DNA of 33,572 nt from Maribacter sp. GTDB lineage: Bacteria; Bacteroidota; Bacteroidia; Flavobacteriales; Flavobacteriaceae. Where the stretch lies: positions 1 to 33,572 of the forward strand of contig NZ_JADGES010000031.1 in NCBI RefSeq assembly GCF_016744255.1, given 5' to 3'. This document shows positions 15,237 through 21,909 of this stretch, piece after piece. Position 1 is the first letter of the stretch; each line of letters opens with the position of its first letter. The notes under the pieces are model-generated. The model worked only from the letters and a program-made list of their open reading frames with translations. It was not told the origin of the DNA and did not search any database. A program made the translations under genes and the position numbers.

Positions 15237-15566
15237 ATGGCAGATAATCAAAATTTTTTTGAAAGGGTATATGAGATTGCCCGTTTAATCCCCGAAGGGA
15301 GGGTAACCTCCTATGGTGCTATTGCAAAACATTTAGGAGCAGCACGCAGCGCCAGAATGGTAGGTTGGGCAATGAACGGTTCTAGTCTTAAAGAAGATGT
15401 TCCTGCGCATAGAGTAGTAAATAAGGCTGGAATTTTAACTGGCAAACATCATTTTGATGGCACCAATCTTATGCAACAGTTATTAGAGAGTGAAGGGGTT
15501 GTAGTTATAGATAATCAAATCCAAAATTTAGAAACGCATTTTTGGGATCCTTTTAAAGAATTGTAA
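15237..15566 (+). CDS. Alkyltransferase-like protein (ATL), MGMT family without catalytic Cys
   Basis: A 109-residue DNA-binding protein of the O6-alkylguanine-DNA alkyltransferase fold. It has PEGRVTSYGAIAKHLGAARSARMVGWAMN (the DNA-binding helix-turn-helix and Arg finger) and then VPAHRVVNKAGILTG. In true alkyltransferases the motif is PCHRV; here Ala replaces the acceptor Cys (residue 62), so it cannot accept an alkyl group. ATL proteins bind O6-alkylguanine and hand it to nucleotide excision repair. The length also matches ATLs, which lack the N-terminal domain of Ada/Ogt. Start is ATG three bases after the upstream stop. It converges with the kinase gene ending at 15571. Confidence 0.9.
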   Translation: MADNQNFFERVYEIARLIPEGRVTSYGAIAKHLGAARSARMVGWAMNGSSLKEDVPAHRVVNKAGILTGKHHFDGTNLMQQLLESEGVVVIDNQIQNLETHFWDPFKEL

Positions 15567-15570
15567 AGGA

Positions 15571-16911
15571 TTAAAAAAGAAGCGTAAATACAGTATTTCC
15601 TTTTTTCGAGACTACATTAATACTGCCACCATGTAAACGCATAATGTGTTTGGAGAGGCTAAGACCTATGCCAGAACCTGTTTTTTTGGTTGTAAAGAAA
15701 GGCACAAAAATTTCATTTAAGACTTCCTCTGAAATACCAGAGCCATTGTCGCGTACTTGTATATACTTTCTATTGTTAGGGTCTATTCCTGCTATAAGTT
15801 TTATATTCCCAGAAGGGTTATTCTCCAATGCCTGAATCGCATTTTTTATTAAATTAATTAGGGTTTGGTTAATCATTTTTTCATCAATAAATAACTTCAA
15901 GTCAGTTGGTTCTACAATAGTTTTAATAGTAATATTATTGTTGGGGCTTGTTAAAAGAAGTCTTGCGTTATCTAGAATTTTTAATGCAGATACAGGCTCT
16001 TTATCTGGATTTGGAACATTCAAAAATGTACGGTAAGATTGTACAAAATTCATTAAATTTTCGCCTTGTTCTTTTATAACATCTAGCCCTTTTGCTGTGC
16101 TTTGCACTTGTTTCTCCGTTAAGTCACTTAAAGGAATAGTAGTATCTCCTGCTTTAAAAAATTTAAGAATAGATGCAGAGATAGACGTAATAGGTGTAAT
16201 GGTATTCATGATTTCATGTGTTAGCACTTTTATTAGGCGTATCCATGAATCTGTTTCTTTTTTATCTAATTCTTTGTGAATGTCTTGCGCTACAACAAGC
16301 AATAGTTCTTCATTATTTAAAATTATAGAGGTAGATTTTATGCTCAATTGTACTTTTTCTCTTTCATTGGCAAATTGAAAAAGTTTGTTTTCAAAAGGTT
16401 TAATCTCAGAAAATAGGGTGTGGAGTTCTGTGTTAATTTGTAATAGTTGATTTATATGATTTAGTGGTTTATAATTTAATAGGCTTTCCATCATAGGATT
16501 TGCAAAAAGAATATGTCCTTTTTTATTCATTGTTAGAATGCCAATGTTAGCCTGTTTAATTATTTCTTGATAGTATTTTTCTTGCGCTTCATTTTTAAGA
16601 TATACTTTCTGAATCATGTTATTTAACATATTCATACTAGAATTAACCTCTCTCAATGATTTTATATTGGTAGTTTCAGAAAAACGGAGTGTAAAATCTT
16701 CGTTCTTAATAGAATTAAAAAAATAGGCTATTTTTCTATTCGTGTTATTAACGTATAGTATTAAAAGTACCGTTTGTATAATTAGAATTAGAAATATAAC
16801 TACAGCAATAGCTTTACGGCTATTTATAAAAAGAAAAGCCATTCCAATGGAGGAGAGTACAATCCCTATAATTCTAATAATTAATTGAGAATAAAAATTT
16901 TTACTAATCAT
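15571..16911 (-). CDS. NtrB/NtrY-like sensor histidine kinase
   Basis: A 446-residue membrane kinase with two N-terminal helices (about residues 9-29 and 34-53) and almost no periplasmic loop. A HAMP-like linker (about 55-105) precedes a PAS-like domain (about 112-212, IIKQANIGILTMNKKGHILFANPMMESLL). The dimerisation domain has phospho-His232 in VLTHEIMNTITPI, followed by an ATPase domain with LINLIKNAIQAL, VRDNGSGI, FVPFFTTKKTGSGIGLSLSKHIM. The TTKK-G-G ending is typical of NtrB-class kinases that partner sigma-54 regulators. Its ATG overlaps the last four bases of the regulator gene, so they are translationally coupled and form one two-component system, presumably sensing envelope stress or the exported compound. 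Confidence 0.92.
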   Translation of the reverse strand: MISKNFYSQLIIRIIGIVLSSIGMAFLFINSRKAIAVVIFLILIIQTVLLILYVNNTNRKIAYFFNSIKNEDFTLRFSETTNIKSLREVNSSMNMLNNMIQKVYLKNEAQEKYYQEIIKQANIGILTMNKKGHILFANPMMESLLNYKPLNHINQLLQINTELHTLFSEIKPFENKLFQFANEREKVQLSIKSTSIILNNEELLLVVAQDIHKELDKKETDSWIRLIKVLTHEIMNTITPITSISASILKFFKAGDTTIPLSDLTEKQVQSTAKGLDVIKEQGENLMNFVQSYRTFLNVPNPDKEPVSALKILDNARLLLTSPNNNITIKTIVEPTDLKLFIDEKMINQTLINLIKNAIQALENNPSGNIKLIAGIDPNNRKYIQVRDNGSGISEEVLNEIFVPFFTTKKTGSGIGLSLSKHIMRLHGGSINVVSKKGNTVFTLLF

Positions 16912-18275
16912 CTGTTGCTATTCTTCTTAATTTTATTATATAAGGTTTGTCTAGAAATGCCTAGTTGAGATGCGGCAGCACTATAATTTCCATTGTGTTT
17001 TTCTAGGGCATTAGTAATTAGTTGTAGCTCCATTTCTTCAAGGGTTGCAGTACTATTATTAAGAGTTGTAGAGCTCCCAGTATTTAACAAAAAGTCCGAA
17101 GGTTTTAAAACAGAGCCCTCACTTAAAATCACGGTTCTTTCCATGGTATGTTGCAGCTCTCTAATATTTCCAGGCCAGGGGTAGTTTTTTAGCTTTTCTT
17201 CGGCATCAACGTTTATTTTAAGACTGGGTTTTGCATATTTATTCCCGAATTTTTTTAAGAAGAAATCGGCTAAAACCAGGACATCGTTATCTCTTTCTCG
17301 CAAAGGGGGTACTTCAATAGTAATTGTATTTATACGGTACAATAAATCTTCTCTAAACAAACCATCTACTACCATTTGTTCTAAGTTGCAATTGGTAGCG
17401 CAAATTAAACGAATGTCCACATTAATGGGTTTGTTAGAGCCTACTCTTACTATAGTTTTTTGTTGAATAGCGGATAGTAATTTCGCTTGCATTTGCAAAG
17501 AAATATTCCCGATTTCGTCTAAGAATAAGGTGCCACCATGTGCAGCTTCAAATTTACCTGCTCGGTCTTCCTTGGCATCTGTAAAAGAACCTTTGGTGTG
17601 ACCAAAAAGCTCGCTTTCAAATAAATTTTCAGAGATTGCTCCCATATCGACACCTATGAAAACATCGTTTTTGCGGGGAGACATGCGGTGTAGTTCTCTA
17701 GCTATTAGTTCTTTTCCTGTGCCATTCTCTCCAGTAATTAATACATTAACATCTGTTTTAGCTACTTTATGAGTAAGGTTCAGAACACTGTTTAAAGCTT
17801 TAGAATTACCAATGATATAATTTTTATTTTCATTTATATGTTGCGTTAAGCGACTCTCTTTTTCTTTTAGTTGATGAATTTCTTTTTTCGATTTTCGAAG
17901 ATTATAGGCAGATTTTACGGTAATCAAAAGCTTTTCATTATTCCATGGTTTTAAAATAAAATCTGAAGCCCCTTCTTTAAGAGCATGTACGGCAAGTTCA
18001 ACAGCACCATAAGCCGTCATCATTATTACGGAGGTATTTGGGCTTTTCTTTAAAATCTCTTTTAACCAAAAAAGCCCTTCGTTACCAGAGTTTATACCTG
18101 CAGAAAAATTCATATCCAATAGTACAATATCAACCTCCTTTAGATTTGGGTAAGAGGATATCTGATTAGGATTAAAAATGGTATCTATATTATTATACTC
18201 AGATTGCAGAAGAATTTCAAGCGCACTCAAAACGCTTTTATTGTCATCAATCACCAAAATTTTAGCATCAACCAT
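16908..18275 (-). CDS. Sigma-54-dependent response regulator (NtrC family)
   Basis: A 455-residue activator: receiver domain 4-120 with phosphoacceptor Asp54 (VLLDMNF) and Lys109; AAA+ domain about 153-385 with Walker A GENGTGKE (182-189), sigma-54 contact loop GSFTDA (229-234; canonical GAFTGA, a GxFTDA form being usual in Bacteroidetes), Walker B GGTLFLDEIG, and the FREDLLYRI and PLRERDND segments; Fis-type helix-turn-helix at about 430-452 (NYSAAASQLGISRQTLYNKI). The start is the ATG at 18275; an in-frame ATG at 18320 would add 15 non-conserved hydrophobic residues. It is divergent from the export operon, whose promoter has a sigma-54 -24/-12 element and paired dyads, so that operon is its likely target. 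Confidence 0.95.
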   Translation of the reverse strand: MVDAKILVIDDNKSVLSALEILLQSEYNNIDTIFNPNQISSYPNLKEVDIVLLDMNFSAGINSGNEGLFWLKEILKKSPNTSVIMMTAYGAVELAVHALKEGASDFILKPWNNEKLLITVKSAYNLRKSKKEIHQLKEKESRLTQHINENKNYIIGNSKALNSVLNLTHKVAKTDVNVLITGENGTGKELIARELHRMSPRKNDVFIGVDMGAISENLFESELFGHTKGSFTDAKEDRAGKFEAAHGGTLFLDEIGNISLQMQAKLLSAIQQKTIVRVGSNKPINVDIRLICATNCNLEQMVVDGLFREDLLYRINTITIEVPPLRERDNDVLVLADFFLKKFGNKYAKPSLKINVDAEEKLKNYPWPGNIRELQHTMERTVILSEGSVLKPSDFLLNTGSSTTLNNSTATLEEMELQLITNALEKHNGNYSAAASQLGISRQTLYNKIKKNSNR

Positions 18276-18332
18276 AATACTATTAATTATATAAACTAAA
18301 ACTACAATTTCATTAAGCAACTTGCTCCCATG

Positions 18333-18371
18333 TGTAAAATTTTTGGACAGTTATTGTATAACTATTTTACA
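18333..18371. promoter_or_regulatory. Two upstream activating dyads for the sigma-54 regulator
   Basis: Site 1 TGTAAAATTTTTGGACA (18333-18349) and site 2 TGTATAACTATTTTACA (18355-18371) are both 17-bp TGT-N11-ACA dyads with centres exactly 22 bp apart, two helical turns. Site 2 arms match 6 of 7 and site 1 arms 5 of 7 bases; the joint consensus is TGTAAAA-N3-TTTTACA. They lie 84 and 106 bp upstream of the -12 element, normal for NtrC-family enhancers, and also about 60-100 bp upstream of the regulator's own start. Confidence 0.7.
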
Positions 18372-18433
18372 CTTTTAAATTTAGTATTTTTAAAATAAAT
18401 TGTAATCACCTGATAATCAGTTGTTTTGTTTTG

Positions 18434-18449
18434 TGGCACGAAGGTGGTT
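18434..18449 (+). promoter_or_regulatory. Sigma-54 (-24/-12) promoter of the export operon
   Basis: TGGCACG at 18434-18440 is a perfect -24 element; after four bases comes TGGTT at 18445-18449 in place of TTGCW, with the -12 G (18447) kept at the required spacing and the following C changed to T. Expected start of transcription is near 18459, about 44 bases before the ATG at 18503. It lies next to a divergent sigma-54 activator gene. Confidence 0.8.
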
Positions 18450-18502
18450 TATATAGTTGGGAACAAAATAAAAATATCTCTAAAGAGAAATTAAATAACG
18501 GT

Positions 18503-19861
18503 ATGAATTTTAAAAAAGAAATACTCTTTTTCGTAACGCTACTAATGGTTACTAATTTTTATGGTCAGAAGGCATGGACATTAGATGCTTGTGTATCACA
18601 TGCTATTGCTAATAACCTAAGCCTTAAAGATGTTGCATTAACAGCGAACTCTGGAAAAGAAACATACAATCAATCTAAACGTAATCTTTTACCCAGTATT
18701 TCTGGTTATTCGGATTATAATTTAAGGTTTGGGCGTTCAGAAGATCCTAATAGTGGGGCCTATGTAAATACCGATTTTTTCTCTAACAATTATTCTATAA
18801 ATGCTTCCTTAGATGTATTCCAAGGGTTTCAAAAGATTAATGCTATAAAGGCATCTAAATATTTGCATAAAGCAAATATGGAAGATGTAGAAAAGCAAAA
18901 GTTCACACTTGCTTTTAGTGTAATGTCTGCTTTTTATGATATTCAGTATTACCAAGGACTTTTAGCTATCTCGAAAAGTAAAAGAATAGTTTCTAAGACT
19001 AACTTAAAACTGGTAAAAAAACAAATTGAGTTAGGTTTAAAAGCAGGAGCCGATATTTATGAAGCGGAATCGACCTTACTTGCAGATGATTTAGAGGTTA
19101 CACAAAACTTAAACCTAGTACAAGGGGCTAAATTGAGACTTATTCAAGCAATAAACTTAGAAGGAGAGAACACTATTGAAATACAAACCAATCCATTAGA
19201 AGTGTATAATGACCAAAATAAATTAAAAATAGAAACAGATTCTATTTATACGGAAGCATTGGGTTTTTTGCCAACGATAAAAGCGCAAAAATTTAGAATG
19301 AAAGCGGCAAAGAAGCAAGTTGCAATTGCAAGAGGGGCACTGTATCCTTCCTTATCCATTTTTGCGGGTTACGGTACCGGATATTTTGAGACGAATATAG
19401 ATGTAAATACAAACGATATAATTCCATTTAGAACGCAGATAGAAGATAATACATCCAAGCAAATTGGAGTTTCTCTTAGTATTCCTATTAGTGATAAATG
19501 GTCCAAACGTTCCCGTGTAAAACAACAAAAAATAGAACTAGAAAGAGCAAGCAATGGTTTAAAAATACAGCAGCAGCTAGTGTACCAAACTATTCAACAA
19601 TTAGTGCAAGAAAAAAATGCATTGTCCGTAGAATATGAGCAAACTATAAAACAAATGAATGCCGAGGAACAAGCATTTAAAATAGCGCAAAAAAAATATG
19701 AAAAAGGTCTCCTGAGTGCGGTAGATTTAAACCAAGCAAAAAACTTATTTGCAACAGCCCAAAGCAGAAGATTACAGGCAGGGTTATTATTAAAAATGAA
19801 TAGTAGTACACTGGATTTTTATAGAGGTCTTCCAGTTTTTAACATTAATACAAATTTTTAA
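18503..19861 (+). CDS. TolC-family outer-membrane efflux protein
   Basis: A 452-residue outer-membrane channel subunit. Signal peptide MNFKKEILFFVTLLMVTNFYGQ, then the two-repeat OEP architecture: N-terminal helix KAWTLDACVSHAIANNLSLKD, the first LLPSISGYSDYNLRFG strand region, long helical hairpins (about residues 130-215), the second LYPSLSIFAGYGTGY strand region (about 290-305) and second hairpins rich in Gln/Glu. A trimer would form the outer-membrane and periplasmic tunnel of a tripartite pump. A TTG at 18431 gives a longer frame but lies within the sigma-54 promoter, so the ATG at 18503, right before the signal peptide, is the start. First gene of the operon; the adaptor gene starts two bases after its stop. 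Confidence 0.94.
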   Translation: MNFKKEILFFVTLLMVTNFYGQKAWTLDACVSHAIANNLSLKDVALTANSGKETYNQSKRNLLPSISGYSDYNLRFGRSEDPNSGAYVNTDFFSNNYSINASLDVFQGFQKINAIKASKYLHKANMEDVEKQKFTLAFSVMSAFYDIQYYQGLLAISKSKRIVSKTNLKLVKKQIELGLKAGADIYEAESTLLADDLEVTQNLNLVQGAKLRLIQAINLEGENTIEIQTNPLEVYNDQNKLKIETDSIYTEALGFLPTIKAQKFRMKAAKKQVAIARGALYPSLSIFAGYGTGYFETNIDVNTNDIIPFRTQIEDNTSKQIGVSLSIPISDKWSKRSRVKQQKIELERASNGLKIQQQLVYQTIQQLVQEKNALSVEYEQTIKQMNAEEQAFKIAQKKYEKGLLSAVDLNQAKNLFATAQSRRLQAGLLLKMNSSTLDFYRGLPVFNINTNF

Positions 19862-19862
19862 A

Positions 19863-21113
19863 ATGGATATACAATTAGAAAAAAAGAAAGGCTTAAAATT
19901 AAAACACTACGGATATATTGCATTGGGTGTATTGTTGGTTTTTGTGGCTTGGAAATTACTCTTTAATACTTCTGGGAGTACGTATAGAACGGAAAAAGAC
20001 AAACTTACTATTGCCGAGGTTACCCCAGGAAAGTTCGATGATTATATTACCATAAATGGTTCTGTTGCTCCTATTACTACAATTTATATGGATGCTTATG
20101 AGGGTGGCCGTGTAACAGAAAAACTTATTGAAGAAGGGGCAACTGTTAAGAAAGGGGACATTATTTTAAAGCTGGAGAATAGAAATTTATACGAGCAAAT
20201 TTTGGCTAGTGAGAGTAATTTGGCTTTAAAGCAAAATGATTTAAGATCTACCAAATTAACTTTTGATTCTAGACAAGTAGAAGGTAAAAAATCTTTAGCA
20301 ACTACCGAGTACGAATTGCATCGTTTAAAACGAAATTTTGAACAAAACGAAGCCTTGTATAAAGAGGAGTTAATTTCAAAAGAAGCATATACAGTTGCCC
20401 AAGAAGATTATGAATTGTCTAGAAAACAATTGCAAATTGTACAAGTACAAACGGATCAAGATAATTCCCTTAGAAAAACTTCATTAAAAGAACTAGATGC
20501 AGATTTAGCGCGAATGCAAAAAACACTTTCTATGGTTTATGAGCGTATTGATCATTTAAATGTTAGGGCTCCTGCGGACGGACAATTGGGCTTTTTAGAT
20601 GCCGAAATTGGGCAAAGTATAGCACAAGGAGAGCGTATTGGGCAAATCAATGTATTAACAAATTTTAAAATAGAAGCAGACATTGATGAACATTATATTG
20701 ATCGCGTAAAAAGAGATTTAAATGCTACCTTAGAGCGTAATGGTAAGGAATATACACTGCGTTTGCGTAAGGTATACCCGGAAGTTAGAAATGGTAAATT
20801 TAAAGTGGATTTGGTATTTACCGGAAACAAACCAGAGACTATAAGAGCAGGTCAGAGTTATAATATAAAGTTACAATTAGGAGAGTCTAGTGATGCTCTT
20901 TTATTACCCAAAGGTGCTTTTTTTCAGAGTACTGGCGGACAGTGGATTTTTGTGGTAGACGGTAATGGCGAAACAGCTATTAAACGAAATATTAAAATAG
21001 GAAAGCAAAATTCTAGACATTATGAGATTTTAGAAGGTTTAGACGGCGGAGAAAAAGTTATCACATCTAATTATGACAGTTTCGGTGATGCAGAACGTAT
21101 TGTATTAAAGTAG
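19863..21113 (+). CDS. HlyD/MacA-type periplasmic adaptor
   Basis: A 416-residue membrane-fusion protein linking an inner-membrane ABC transporter to the TolC-type channel. A single N-terminal transmembrane anchor at about residues 16-31 (YIALGVLLVFVAWKLL) is followed by the first half of the barrel-sandwich (lipoyl-like) domain (GSVAPITTIYMDAYEGGRV ... EEGATVKKGDIILKLEN), a coiled-coil hairpin about 115-225, the second lipoyl half (VRAPADGQLGFLDAEIGQSIAQGERIG), a beta-barrel domain, and a membrane-proximal domain ending ALLLPKGAFFQ ... LEGLDGGEKVITSNYDSFGDAE. Close spacing to the TolC gene and the ABC genes downstream defines a MacA-MacB-TolC-like assembly. Confidence 0.93.
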   Translation: MDIQLEKKKGLKLKHYGYIALGVLLVFVAWKLLFNTSGSTYRTEKDKLTIAEVTPGKFDDYITINGSVAPITTIYMDAYEGGRVTEKLIEEGATVKKGDIILKLENRNLYEQILASESNLALKQNDLRSTKLTFDSRQVEGKKSLATTEYELHRLKRNFEQNEALYKEELISKEAYTVAQEDYELSRKQLQIVQVQTDQDNSLRKTSLKELDADLARMQKTLSMVYERIDHLNVRAPADGQLGFLDAEIGQSIAQGERIGQINVLTNFKIEADIDEHYIDRVKRDLNATLERNGKEYTLRLRKVYPEVRNGKFKVDLVFTGNKPETIRAGQSYNIKLQLGESSDALLLPKGAFFQSTGGQWIFVVDGNGETAIKRNIKIGKQNSRHYEILEGLDGGEKVITSNYDSFGDAERIVLK

Positions 21114-21169
21114 CTGTTACCATATTAAATAGTAGTACAAATTTATAAAAAGTAAAATCAATCAAAATA

Positions 21170-21865
21170 ATGATACAAATAGAAAATCTAAAAAAAAGCT
21201 TTAGAACAGAGGAGGTAGAAACTCTTGCGTTAAATGGCGTTAATCTTAAAGTGGAAGCAGGAGAGTTTGTTGCTATAATGGGACCATCGGGTTGTGGTAA
21301 ATCTACATTATTGAATATTATAGGTATGTTAGATAACCCATCGGAAGGCTCTTATAATTTTGGAGGGCATGAGGTTGCTCATCTTAAAGAAAACCAAAGA
21401 ACAGAATTGCGAAAAGGAAATTTAGGTTTTGTTTTTCAAAGCTTTAATCTAATCGATGAATTAACTGTTTATGAAAATGTAGAATTGCCTCTTATTTATT
21501 TAAAAATGAATAAAAAGGAGCGTAGGCAAAAAGTAATGGCAGTTTTAGAGCGTATGAAAATTGCGCATAGAGAAAAACATTTTCCGCAACAATTATCAGG
21601 AGGGCAGCAACAGCGGGTAGCTATTTCGCGAGCAGTGGTTACGAACCCAAAATTAATTTTAGCAGATGAACCTACAGGGAATTTAGATTCTAAAAATGGT
21701 ATTGAAGTAATGAATCTTTTAACCGAGCTAAACCAAGAAGGAGCAACTATTGTAATGGTTACCCACTCCGATAGAGATTCGCATTATGCACACAGAGTAA
21801 TTAATTTATTCGATGGTCAAATAGTAACAGAAAGTAAAAACAGAGCCATAGGGGCAACGATTTAA
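21170..21865 (+). CDS. ABC transporter ATP-binding protein (MacB/LolD-like), first ATPase
   Basis: A 231-residue nucleotide-binding subunit of the MacB/LolD/FtsE group. Walker A GPSGCGKS at residues 38-45, Q-loop FVFQSFNLIDELTVYENV, signature LSGGQQQRVAISRAV, Walker B LILADEP, D-loop GNLDS, and switch His in MVTHSDRDSHYAHRVINLFDG. All catalytic motifs are canonical. It must drive one or more of the four separate permeases encoded just downstream. A 56-bp gap before it has no clear promoter, and the leader AATCAATCAAAATA directly before the ATG is A-rich like the other starts of this operon. Confidence 0.94.
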   Translation: MIQIENLKKSFRTEEVETLALNGVNLKVEAGEFVAIMGPSGCGKSTLLNIIGMLDNPSEGSYNFGGHEVAHLKENQRTELRKGNLGFVFQSFNLIDELTVYENVELPLIYLKMNKKERRQKVMAVLERMKIAHREKHFPQQLSGGQQQRVAISRAVVTNPKLILADEPTGNLDSKNGIEVMNLLTELNQEGATIVMVTHSDRDSHYAHRVINLFDGQIVTESKNRAIGATI

Positions 21866-21909
21866 GAGGGCCTATTCAGGAGTTTATTCATCAATCAATC
21901 AACAAAATC

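Noticed and set aside
18276-18320. Longer start (ATG at 18320) for the NtrC-type regulator
   Set aside because: It adds 15 hydrophobic residues not found in receiver domains; the ATG at 18275 gives the standard N-terminus.
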